Of a DNA stretch of 64,000 nucleotides, positions 25,588 to 37,030 are shown in pieces. The notes below the pieces were generated by a model. That model was given only the letters and a program-made list of their open reading frames with translations. It ran no database searches and was not told the origin of the DNA. Made by a program: the position numbers and the translations under genes. Positions within the stretch are counted from its first letter, which is position 1; each line of letters begins with the position of its first letter. Source of the stretch: Dehalococcoidia bacterium (GTDB taxonomy: Bacteria; Chloroflexota; Dehalococcoidia; Tepidiformales; Tepidiformaceae); NCBI GenBank assembly GCA_022824925.1, contig JAJDYW010000040.1, positions 1 to 64,000 on the forward strand, read 5' to 3'.

Positions 25588-25897
25588 CGTGTCCTCCGTG
25601 TTCCGATGCCGTGGTGGCGCCCGCCGTCTCGGCGGGCCCCTGGATCTTGTAGACGCGCAGCAGTTCCGCCACGGCCCGTTCCGATTCGCCGCTCGTGACC
25701 TGCTCGATGACGTGCGTGCGCAGGTGCCCTTCGAGAACCAGTGCGTCGAGGCTGCGCAGCGCGCGCTGCACCGAGAGCGACAGGTCCAGCAGGTCGACGC
25801 AGTAGCGGTCTTCCTCGACCTGCTTCTGCAGCGCCTCCACCTGCCCCGCGATGATCTTGAGCCGGCGGCTCGCCTGTTGCCGCGTTTCCGGGAGCAT
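25580..25897 (-). CDS. csoR: CsoR-family copper-sensing repressor
   Basis: RRLKIIAGQVEALQKQVEEDRYCVDLLDLSLSVQRALRSLDALVLEGHLRTHV: conserved Cys, then His further downstream; start at 25897. Confidence 0.9.
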   Translation of the reverse strand: MLPETRQQASRRLKIIAGQVEALQKQVEEDRYCVDLLDLSLSVQRALRSLDALVLEGHLRTHVIEQVTSGESERAVAELLRVYKIQGPAETAGATTASEHGGHDG

Positions 25898-25910
25898 GGG
25901 CGCCTCCCCA

Positions 25911-25927
25911 ATAGGGTACCCCCCTAT
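25911..25927. promoter_or_regulatory. CsoR-type operator
   Basis: ATAGGG-TACCC-CCCTAT inverted repeat 13 nt upstream of csoR start. Confidence 0.75.
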
Positions 25928-25973
25928 CCTATCAGCCTGCGCCCGCCACCGTCCCCGCGTACACTCCCCGGCC

Positions 25974-26843
25974 ATGCGAGTCGGCGCCCACATCTCGTCT
26001 TCCGGCGGCCCCCAGAACGTCTTCGGCCGCGCCGGCGCGATCGGCGCCGAGGCCATCCAGCTCTTCATCTCCGCGCCCCAGCAGTGGCGCCCCCCCAACC
26101 TCGGCGACGAAGCCGTGGCCGCCTTCCACGAGGAGCACGAGCGCATGCCCGTGCCGGTCTTCTTCCATTGCGTCTACCTCGTCAACCTCGGTACCCAGGA
26201 TGGGAAGCTCCTGAACCGCTCCGCCGGTTCCCTCAAGCAGTACCTGAAGTGGGCGGGAACGCTCGGGGTCGAAGGCGCCATCTTCCATGTCGGCAGCCAC
26301 AAGGGCGCCGGCTTCGAGGCCGTCAGGGACCAGATCTGCCGCGTCATGCTCGAAGTCCTCGAGGCCGCCGACAACGACTCCATGCTCCTCATCGAGAACA
26401 ACGCCGGCCAGGGGAACGGCATCGGCTCCACCTTCACCGAGATCGGCGAGATCATCCGCGGCTGCGATAGCCACCCCCGCATCGGCGTCTGCCTCGATAC
26501 CTGCCACGCCTTCGCCATGGGCTACGACATCACCGAACGCGAGGGCTGCGAGATTGCCATGGAGGAGTTCGACCGCGAGATCGGCTTCGAACGCCTCCGC
26601 GCCGTCCACGCCAACGACAGCAAGATGCCACTCGGCGGCGTGCGCGACCGCCACGAGAACATCGGCGACGGCCACATGGGCCTCGACGGCTTCCGCACCA
26701 TCCTCGCCCACCCCGCCTTCCGCGACGCCCCCCTCCTCCTCGAGGTGCCCGGCATCGAGGGCGATGGCCCCGACGAGGAGAACGTCAACCGCCTCAAGCG
26801 CATCCGCGAGGAAGTGGGAGCGCCGGGACCGGACGCCTCGTGA
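25974..26843 (+). CDS. nfo: Endonuclease IV (AP endonuclease)
   Basis: MRVGAHISSSGGPQNVFGRA, GVCLDTCHAFAMGYD, HANDSK, RHENIGDGHMG, LEVPG. Confidence 0.94.
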   Translation: MRVGAHISSSGGPQNVFGRAGAIGAEAIQLFISAPQQWRPPNLGDEAVAAFHEEHERMPVPVFFHCVYLVNLGTQDGKLLNRSAGSLKQYLKWAGTLGVEGAIFHVGSHKGAGFEAVRDQICRVMLEVLEAADNDSMLLIENNAGQGNGIGSTFTEIGEIIRGCDSHPRIGVCLDTCHAFAMGYDITEREGCEIAMEEFDREIGFERLRAVHANDSKMPLGGVRDRHENIGDGHMGLDGFRTILAHPAFRDAPLLLEVPGIEGDGPDEENVNRLKRIREEVGAPGPDAS

Positions 26844-27142
26844 CCGACGGCGGGCGCAGGCTCGAGGGCGCCCTGCTGGAAGAGTGCGCGGAGTGGATCT
26901 GGGAGCAGATCCAGGAGGAGGGACTGTTCGTCCCCGGCGAGCTGATCGAGCTCATCCTCACGACCGAGCGCGAGCTCGGCATCCAGGGGAGCCCCCTCCC
27001 CGAGATCGCGGCCGGGGTCGCCGCCGCCTTCCGCGAGCAAAGCCACCTCCTCTCCCCAACCGACGAGCAGGCCATAGCCGCTGTCCTCGGCTGGGAGGAC
27101 GAGTTCCTCGGCCTCGCCGACATCCCCCGCGCCTCCAGCTGA
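26840..27142 (+). CDS. Hypothetical protein (100 aa), translationally coupled to nfo
   Basis: GTG start overlaps nfo stop; no recognised family. Confidence 0.6.
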   Translation: MTDGGRRLEGALLEECAEWIWEQIQEEGLFVPGELIELILTTERELGIQGSPLPEIAAGVAAAFREQSHLLSPTDEQAIAAVLGWEDEFLGLADIPRASS

Positions 27143-27259
27143 CGCCGGAGTTCCCCCGACCCGTTGACTCTGACCCTCGCGCGGCTCGACACTCAGGGCA
27201 GCACGACCCCGGGAGGTGCGCGCAGGTCTATCGCGATCGACCACAGGTGGGATCGGTCA

Positions 27260-27422
27260 AGCGCCAGGTCCGCGCAGCGCGCGGATGACGAGGCGGGGGC
27301 AGAATCGAACCATTCGGCGGGTGGCCCCCCGGCGGCACGGTCGTAAGGCTGGCAACAAACCAGTTCGGGTAACCGGCTGACAAAGCACCAGCCACGTGCG
27401 AAGGGCTCGCGGCCCTTCTCCC
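27260..27422 (+). ncRNA. glmS ribozyme (GlcN6P-activated self-cleaving riboswitch)
   Basis: AAGCGCCAGG...GACGAGGCGGGGGCAGAATCGAACCATTCGGCGGGTGGCCCCCCGGC...GTAAGGCTGGCAACAAACCAGTTCGGGTAACCGGCTGACAAAG, matching conserved glmS ribozyme core; hairpin AAGGGC-TCGCG-GCCCTT near the 3' end; directly upstream of glmS. Predicted cleavage between A27260 and G27261. Confidence 0.92.
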
Positions 27423-27446
27423 CACCAGGCACACCGAGCATCGACC

Positions 27447-27464
27447 GGAGACCCGCGCGTCTCC
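27447..27464 (+). other. Hairpin between ribozyme and glmS start
   Basis: GGAGAC-CCGCGC-GTCTCC perfect 6-bp stem. Confidence 0.4.
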
Positions 27465-27486
27465 ACGAGTGCCCCGGGGAAGCTGT

Positions 27487-29337
27487 ATGTGCGGAATCAT
27501 CGCCTACACCGGCTCGCGCCAGGCCGTGCCCATCCTCCTGGCCGGCCTGCGCGACCTCGAATACCGCGGCTACGACTCGGCCGGCGTCGCCCTCCTGCCC
27601 GAAGGCGGCGGCGCGCCCGCCGTTGCCAAGCGCCGCGGCAAGCTCGCCGCCCTCGACGGCGCCATCGGCGAGCGCCCCCTGCCCCCCGCCCGCACGGGCA
27701 TCGGGCACACCCGCTGGGCCACCCACGGCGCCCCCAGCGACACGAACGCGCACCCCCACAGCGGCTACGGGGGCAGTGTCGTCGTCGTCCACAACGGCAT
27801 CGTCGAGAACTACGCCGCCCTCCGCGAGGAGCTCGGCGAACGCGGCCGCGCCTTCCGGAGCGAAACCGACACCGAGACTATCGCCCACCTGCTGGAGGAA
27901 GGCCTGGACGCCGGACGCGACCTGCTTGAGGCCATGCGCGAAGCCTGCGCCCGCCTGACGGGCTCGCAGGCCATCGTCGCCATGTCCCCCCGCGAGCCCG
28001 GCGTCGTCGTCGGCGCCCGCATCGGCAACGCGGGGGGGATCGTCGTCGGCTACGGCGAGGGCGAGATGCTCCTCTCCAGCGACCTCGCCGCCCTCCTCCC
28101 CCACACGCGCGAGGTCGCCTTCCTCGCCGACCGCCAGCTCGTGCGCCTCAGCGACGACGGGGCGACCTACGCCAGCCTCGACGGCGCCGCCGCCGATGTC
28201 GTCCCCCGCACCGTCTCGCTCGACCCCGCCAGCGCCGAGAAGGGCGCCTACGAGACGTACATGCTCAAGGAGATCATGGAGCAGCCCCAGGCCCTCGCGG
28301 ACACCGTCGGCGGCCTCATGACGGTCCAGCCGCCCCGCCTCTCCCTCGACGACCTGGGCGCCGCCCGCCCCTGGCTGGAGCGCGTCGAGCGCGTCCTCCT
28401 GGTGGGCATGGGCACGAGCCTCCACGCCGCCATGGTCGGACGCTGGTACTTCGAGCAGATCGCGCGCCTGCCCGCCGATATCGACAACGCCAGCGAGTTC
28501 CGCTACCGCGAACCGGTCCTCGGCCCGGAGACGCTTGTCGTCTCGGTGAGCCAGTCGGGCGAGACCGTCGACGTGCTCGAGGCGATGAGCGTCGCCGGGG
28601 CGCGGGGCGCCCCCCAGATCACCATCTGCAACACCCCCGGCAGCCAGACCACGCGCGTCGCCGACGGCGCCGTCCACACCTACGCCGGCCTCGAGCGCGG
28701 CGTCGCCAGCTCGAAGACGTTCACGACCTCGATCGCCGCCCTCCTCGTGCTCGCCCTCGAGACCGCCCGCGTGCGCGGCCGCATCGGCGAGGACGACCTC
28801 GCCCGCCACCTCCGCGATCTCGCCGCCATGCCCGAGGTCGTGGGTCGCCAGCTCGAGTCCTTCGACGCCATCGCCGGCGCCGCCGGGCGTTTCCGCACGG
28901 CCCGGCACATCCTCTTCCTCGGACGCGGCCCCGCCCTCCCCATCGCCCTCGAGGGCGCCCTCAAGATGAAGGAGCTCTCGTACGTCCACGCGGAGGGGTA
29001 CGCGGCCGGCGAGATGAAGCACGGGCCCATCGCCCTCATCGATCCCGACTTCCCCACCGTCGCGCTCGCGGGCCAGCACGCCCTGCGCGGCAAGATCATC
29101 TCCAATATCGAGCAGATCCGCGCCCGCGGCGGGGATGTCCTCGCCGTCGTCACGGAAGGCGACGACGAGCTCATTGCCCTCGCCGACCAGTCCCTGACCG
29201 TGCCCCCCGTGCCCGCCCTGCTCGAGCCCCTGGCCGCGATCGTGCCCCTGCAGGTGCTCGCCTATGCCACCGCCGAGGCCCGCGGCTGCAACATCGACCA
29301 GCCCCGCAACCTCGCCAAGACGGTCACCGTCGAATAA
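27487..29337 (+). CDS. glmS: Glutamine--fructose-6-phosphate aminotransferase
   Basis: MCGIIAYTGSRQAVPILLAGLRDLEYRGYDSAGVAL; HTRWATHGAPSDTNAHPH; C-terminal NLAKTVTVE. Confidence 0.97.
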   Translation: MCGIIAYTGSRQAVPILLAGLRDLEYRGYDSAGVALLPEGGGAPAVAKRRGKLAALDGAIGERPLPPARTGIGHTRWATHGAPSDTNAHPHSGYGGSVVVVHNGIVENYAALREELGERGRAFRSETDTETIAHLLEEGLDAGRDLLEAMREACARLTGSQAIVAMSPREPGVVVGARIGNAGGIVVGYGEGEMLLSSDLAALLPHTREVAFLADRQLVRLSDDGATYASLDGAAADVVPRTVSLDPASAEKGAYETYMLKEIMEQPQALADTVGGLMTVQPPRLSLDDLGAARPWLERVERVLLVGMGTSLHAAMVGRWYFEQIARLPADIDNASEFRYREPVLGPETLVVSVSQSGETVDVLEAMSVAGARGAPQITICNTPGSQTTRVADGAVHTYAGLERGVASSKTFTTSIAALLVLALETARVRGRIGEDDLARHLRDLAAMPEVVGRQLESFDAIAGAAGRFRTARHILFLGRGPALPIALEGALKMKELSYVHAEGYAAGEMKHGPIALIDPDFPTVALAGQHALRGKIISNIEQIRARGGDVLAVVTEGDDELIALADQSLTVPPVPALLEPLAAIVPLQVLAYATAEARGCNIDQPRNLAKTVTVE

Positions 29338-29471
29338 GCCTTGTCGTAGCGATTAACGTTCAAAGAAGATCTGCCCCGTTCACGCCGTTTTCGCTGGTCT
29401 GGGTCTCCCCGCCGGGATACGCTCGGGACACCGCCGAAGAGCCGCGGTTCGTCTACATCCGGAGGATCCCC

Positions 29472-32201
<2,730 letters not shown>

Positions 32202-32233
32202 TCCGGGATTCCACGCGCCGGGAGGGAGCGAGG

Positions 32234-33298
32234 GTGGACCTTCACCGCGTGCGCCGCCGCATCGAGCAGGATGAGGAACGCCTGAGCCCGTTCGCCGCTC
32301 GCTCCGCCGCCGCCACCCGCCCCCGTCCCGAGGAGCCTTCCTCTGTGCGCGCCGCCTTCCAGCGCGACCGCGACCGCATCGTGCACACCAAGGCGTTCCG
32401 GCGGCTGAAGCACAAGACCCAGGTCTTCATCGCGCCCCAGCAGGACCACTTCGTCACGCGCCTCACCCACACCTTCGAGGTCGCCCAGGTGGGGCGCACG
32501 ATCGCCCGCGCCCTGCGCCTCAACGAGGACCTCGCGGAGGCGATCGCCCTCGGGCACGACATCGGCCACGGCCCTTTCGGCCACGCCGGCGAGGAAGCGC
32601 TGGCCGAGTGCCTCCCCGAGGGCTTCCGCCACAACTACCAGTCCGAGCGCGTGCTCGACAAGCTGGAGAACGACGGCCGCGGCCTCAACCTCACGCACGC
32701 CGTGCTCGATGGCGTGCGCAAGTCCAGCAAGGCCCGCGAGGACGTGATGGCGGAGGGCTGGGGCGTCCCCGATACGCTCGAGGGCCAGGTCATCAAGCTC
32801 GCCGACGCCCTCGCCTACCTCAACCACGACGTCCAGGACGCCATCCGCGCCGGGATCATCGGCGAGGACGACCTCCCGCACGCTTCCCAGACCGTCCTCG
32901 GGCGTTCGCACGGCGAGCGCCTCGAGACGCTCGTCACCGATGTCGTCGGGTCGAGCTGGGCGGCCACGGGCGAGGGCCGCGAGCCCGGCGCCGAGCCCCC
33001 CGCAATCGCGATGACGGCCGGCGTTCACGCCGCCGTCAACGACCTGCGGGAGTTCATGTTCCGCCGGGTCTACCTGCTGGCCGAGCGCCGCAGCGAGGTC
33101 GATCGGGCCAAGGCGATCGTCCGCTTCCTCTTCGACCATGCCGTCGAGCACCCCGGCTCGATCTCGTCAGGCTACTCCCTGCCCGACGACCCCCTCCCCC
33201 GCCGCGCCGCCGACTTCGTCAGCGGCATGACCGACCGGTACGCCATCCGCCTGGCCGCCGATCTCGGCTGCGAGGACGCCCGCGGGTGGTCTCTGTGA
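32234..33298 (+). CDS. dgt: Deoxyguanosinetriphosphate triphosphohydrolase-like HD protein
   Basis: HTKAFRRLKHKTQVF, RLTHTFEVAQVGRTIARAL, LGHDIGHGPFGHAGE; GTG start. Confidence 0.92.
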   Translation: MDLHRVRRRIEQDEERLSPFAARSAAATRPRPEEPSSVRAAFQRDRDRIVHTKAFRRLKHKTQVFIAPQQDHFVTRLTHTFEVAQVGRTIARALRLNEDLAEAIALGHDIGHGPFGHAGEEALAECLPEGFRHNYQSERVLDKLENDGRGLNLTHAVLDGVRKSSKAREDVMAEGWGVPDTLEGQVIKLADALAYLNHDVQDAIRAGIIGEDDLPHASQTVLGRSHGERLETLVTDVVGSSWAATGEGREPGAEPPAIAMTAGVHAAVNDLREFMFRRVYLLAERRSEVDRAKAIVRFLFDHAVEHPGSISSGYSLPDDPLPRRAADFVSGMTDRYAIRLAADLGCEDARGWSL

Positions 33299-33367
33299 CG
33301 TGGCCCCGGATTGCCTTCTGCGAAGGGGATGGGATACTGAGGCCGTGGTGGCGAACGAGCATCGCGT

Positions 33368-35158
33368 GTGAGTGAGCAGGATCCTCCCGGCGTTCCCGGC
33401 GACGAACCCGTAATCGGGGGCGCGACGCCACCTCCCCCTGCGGCGCCCCCGCCGGCCGCGCCTCCTCCCCCGGAGGATCCCGGCGAGGGCTACATCGGCG
33501 TCCTCCCCCCGCAGCCGGCCCCCGGCAACGTCGATCCCTGGGAATCCCGGCGCCTCAGCCGCGGCGCTCCCGACCCGCGCTCCTACGGGCGCGATGGTCC
33601 CCGCGCCGGCTACTACGACGCCACCAACCGCTCCCCCGGGCGCACCGCGGCCATCTACTTCTTCTCGCTCATGGCCCTCGTCATCGGCGGCGTCCTCATC
33701 TTCCTGCTCTTCCGCGTGCTCAGCGACGACGGCGACGACATCGAGCCCCCGCCGACCCGCGTCCCCGTGACGGCGGTCTCGACCATCGAGTCGCCCATCC
33801 CCGGCGCCCGCCACCCGGTCAACGAACCGCTCGATGTCATCGCCAGCGTTGTTTCCGGAGAGGGCGTCGAGCGTATCGACATACTCGTCAGCGGGATCGT
33901 CTCCGACCAGGAGTTCTCCCCCGCTCCAACGGGGGACGGTACGCGGTACGCGGTCGTCCTGACCGCCCGCTTCGACGCCGTCGGCGGCTACGAGCTTGTG
34001 GTCCGCGCCATCACCGGCACGGGCAAGGTCGTCATGTCGGAACCGGTTCGGGTCGTGGCCGAGCCGGCCGCCACGGTTACGCCGGTTGCCTCCCCGACCG
34101 CCACGATCGTCGTCGTCACGAGCCTGCGCACCGGACCCGGCCAGGACTACAACCAGGCCGGCACCCTCGAGCCCGGCGACGTGGTGACCGTGACCGGGAA
34201 GACCCGCGACCTCCAGTGGCTCCGCATCGAGCGCGGCGGCGGCCTGTGGGTGCGGTTCAACGCGATCGACATCTCCCCCGCCGACCTGGAACGCGTTCCC
34301 GCGGTCGACTCCCCCGAGCCTCCCGCCGCCACGCCCACGCGCCCGCCCGCGACGCCGGGCGGCGATTCCGGCACGGACACCGACCCGGAGACGGATCCCC
34401 CCGAGGACACCCCCACGGCGACAGCGACGCCCGAGGTGCCCGCCAACGCCCCCGACTTCATCCCCTCCAACGCGGTCCTCATCGACGGCGGCTCCATCCT
34501 GCGCATCACCCTCACCAACACCTCCACCAACCCCTTCTCCGGCGCCATTGTCGTGCGCGTGGAGGAGACGCCCGGCGGTCCCGTGGAGCAGGTCCTCACC
34601 GTCGCCATGGATCCGAACGGCGAGGCCTGGGTGAACTTCGAGATCGATCCGCCGATCGCCGAGCAGGTCAGCATCACCGTCACCGTCGACCCCGACGACG
34701 CCATCGTGGAGCCGAACGAGGACAACAACACCACCACCTTCGTGGTCGTGCCGCCGCCCGAGGGGCCGGTCCTCTCGCTGCAGGCGGCCGTCACCAACGG
34801 CGCTCTCACGGTCACGATCTCGAACGAGGGGACGGAGCTCACGACGAACGACGCACGCCTCGTGGTGAGCGTGCCCGGCGAGACGACTACGCGGACCATC
34901 TCCCCGCTGGCCATCCCCGAGAACGAGAGCGTCTCCATCGCCGGCATCGCCGCCCCGCGCACGGGTGAGGCCATCACGATCACGCTTCTCATCGACGGCG
35001 TCAGCATCGCCTCCGTCAGCGTGGCCAACCCCAACGTGGTCGACGTACCCACGCCCACGCCCACGCCGACCCCCGACGCCACGCAGGATCCCTCCCAACC
35101 TTCAGAACCGGGCGAACCGCAGGAGCCGGAGGAGCCAGAGGAGTCCGGCGGAGGGTAG
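33368..35158 (+). CDS. Membrane-anchored SH3b + CARDB-like domain protein
   Basis: Pro-rich cytoplasmic N-terminus, one TM (AAIYFFSLMALVIGGVLIFLLF), SH3b-like TSLRTGPGQDYNQAGTLEPGDVVTVTG, Thr/Pro linker, CARDB-like segment ending EPNEDNNTTTF. Confidence 0.7.
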   Translation: MSEQDPPGVPGDEPVIGGATPPPPAAPPPAAPPPPEDPGEGYIGVLPPQPAPGNVDPWESRRLSRGAPDPRSYGRDGPRAGYYDATNRSPGRTAAIYFFSLMALVIGGVLIFLLFRVLSDDGDDIEPPPTRVPVTAVSTIESPIPGARHPVNEPLDVIASVVSGEGVERIDILVSGIVSDQEFSPAPTGDGTRYAVVLTARFDAVGGYELVVRAITGTGKVVMSEPVRVVAEPAATVTPVASPTATIVVVTSLRTGPGQDYNQAGTLEPGDVVTVTGKTRDLQWLRIERGGGLWVRFNAIDISPADLERVPAVDSPEPPAATPTRPPATPGGDSGTDTDPETDPPEDTPTATATPEVPANAPDFIPSNAVLIDGGSILRITLTNTSTNPFSGAIVVRVEETPGGPVEQVLTVAMDPNGEAWVNFEIDPPIAEQVSITVTVDPDDAIVEPNEDNNTTTFVVVPPPEGPVLSLQAAVTNGALTVTISNEGTELTTNDARLVVSVPGETTTRTISPLAIPENESVSIAGIAAPRTGEAITITLLIDGVSIASVSVANPNVVDVPTPTPTPTPDATQDPSQPSEPGEPQEPEEPEESGGG

Positions 35159-35167
35159 GATTTCCGG

Positions 35168-37015
35168 GTGGACGCCGTCGCCGAGATCAAGGGGCGCATC
35201 GACCCGGTCGAGTACATCGGACGCTTCGTCAAGCTCCAGAAGGCGGGCCGCAACTTCCGCGGCCTCTGCCCCTTCCACACCGAGAAGACGGGCTCCTTCT
35301 ATGTCTTCGTCGATAGCGGCATCTGGCGCTGCTTCGGCAGCTGCGGCGAGGGTGGCGATGTCCTCTCCTTCGTCCAGAAGCGCGAGAACGTCGACTTCCG
35401 TGAGTCCCTCCGCATCCTCGCCGAGGAGACCGGCGTCGAGCTCTCCGCCCGCGCCGCCGAGCAGCGCTCGCGCTCCGAGCGGCTCAGCGGCATCGTCTCC
35501 GCCGCCGTCGACTTCTACCAGCAGCAACTTGCCGGCGAAGGCGGCGCCGAGGCCCGCCGCTACCTCGCCGAGACGCGCGGCCTGAGCGACGAGACCATCG
35601 CCGAGTTCCGCCTCGGCTGGGCGCCCGACGAGTGGCGCCTGCTGCGGGACTACCTGCTCGGGCGCGGCTACGGCGACGAGGACACCCTCGCCGCCGGCGT
35701 CCTCCACGAGAGCGACTCCGGCGGCGCCCCTTACGACCGTTTCCGGGGACGGGTCATCATCCCCATCGCCGACCACCGCGGGCAGTTCGTCGGCCTCGGC
35801 GGGCGCATCCTCGGCGAGGGCGAGCCCAAGTACCTCAACTCCCCCCAGACCGAGCTCTTCGACAAGGGCCGCACCCTCTACGCCCTCGACCTTGCCGGTC
35901 CCCAGGCGCGCGAGACCGGCACCATCGTCGTCGTCGAGGGCTACCTCGACGTTATCGGTCCCTGGCAGGCGGGCTTCCGCAACCTCGTCGCCACCATGGG
36001 CACGTCCCTCACCGAGCAGCACGCGGCCCGGCTGACGCGCTTCGCCTCGCGCGTCGTCCTCGCCATGGACCCCGACAGCGCCGGCATGGCAGCCGCCGAG
36101 CGCGCGGGCTCGCTCCTCCTCGACCTCGGCTCGCCCGAGGCGATGGGCGCTTCCCAGCGCAGCGCCGAGGCCATCACCGCCAACGCCGACCTCGACCTGC
36201 GCGTTGCCCCCCTGCCCGCGGGCAAGGATCCGGACGACCTTGCCCGCGAGGATCCCGAGGTCTGGCGCACGGCCATCGAGAACGCCACGCCCTTCGCGCG
36301 CTTCCTGCTGGAGCGCCTGATCGGTGGCACCGACATCGACTCGCCCCTGGAGGCGAGCCGCATCGTGGACCGCCTTCGACCCGTGCTGCTGGCCGTCCGC
36401 AACCCCGTCGAGCGCTCCGCCCACATCCAGACCGTCGCCCGGCGCCTCGGCATCGCCGAGCGCGCCATCGCCGACCGCCTGCGCGTCGAGAATCGCCGCC
36501 GGGTGGCGGTCCCCGAGTCCCGCATCGCCCCCGCGCGCCTCTCCGCCGAGGAAGCGCTGCTCTCGACCCTCCTGCACAACCCCGCCCTCCGCGGCGACCT
36601 GCGCAGCCTCCCCGTCGACCTCCTCCCCCAAGCCCTCGACCGCGAGATCGTGCAGCGCTGGCTCCACGACGAGCTTGACGGCATCCCCGACGACCAGGAT
36701 GACCCGGTGGCCGCCCGCCTCCACTACCTGCGCGACCGCCGCGAGCCACTCCTCGCACCCGCGGAGGCCCGCCGGCGCGCCTCCGACCTGATCAGGCACA
36801 TCGTCCGCGAGCGGCTCATCCAGCGGCAGTCTGCCGTCACCGAGGAGCTCGCCGAGGCCGAGCGCGAACTGGGCGCCGGGCACGTCCAGGAGGTGGCGCA
36901 TCAGACCTGGCTCGGCGCCATCCCCTCCGAGGACACGATCGAGCTCGCGGAGATGGCCATCGAGGAGCTCGAGCTCGGGCTCAGCATCCACCGCCAGGAG
37001 CGCGACGCCTCCTGA
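35168..37015 (+). CDS. dnaG: DNA primase
   Basis: 615 aa; CHC2-type zinc finger LCPFHTEKTGSFYVF...CFGSCGEGGDVLSFVQ, Toprim VVVEGYLDVI and MDPDSAG. Confidence 0.93.
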   Translation: MDAVAEIKGRIDPVEYIGRFVKLQKAGRNFRGLCPFHTEKTGSFYVFVDSGIWRCFGSCGEGGDVLSFVQKRENVDFRESLRILAEETGVELSARAAEQRSRSERLSGIVSAAVDFYQQQLAGEGGAEARRYLAETRGLSDETIAEFRLGWAPDEWRLLRDYLLGRGYGDEDTLAAGVLHESDSGGAPYDRFRGRVIIPIADHRGQFVGLGGRILGEGEPKYLNSPQTELFDKGRTLYALDLAGPQARETGTIVVVEGYLDVIGPWQAGFRNLVATMGTSLTEQHAARLTRFASRVVLAMDPDSAGMAAAERAGSLLLDLGSPEAMGASQRSAEAITANADLDLRVAPLPAGKDPDDLAREDPEVWRTAIENATPFARFLLERLIGGTDIDSPLEASRIVDRLRPVLLAVRNPVERSAHIQTVARRLGIAERAIADRLRVENRRRVAVPESRIAPARLSAEEALLSTLLHNPALRGDLRSLPVDLLPQALDREIVQRWLHDELDGIPDDQDDPVAARLHYLRDRREPLLAPAEARRRASDLIRHIVRERLIQRQSAVTEELAEAERELGAGHVQEVAHQTWLGAIPSEDTIELAEMAIEELELGLSIHRQERDAS

Positions 37016-37030
37016 CGCTTGCCGTTTCGG

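Noticed and set aside
27164-27193. TTGACT-N18-GACACT as glmS promoter
   Set aside because: -35 is good, but the -10 matches only three of six consensus positions; not reported as a feature.
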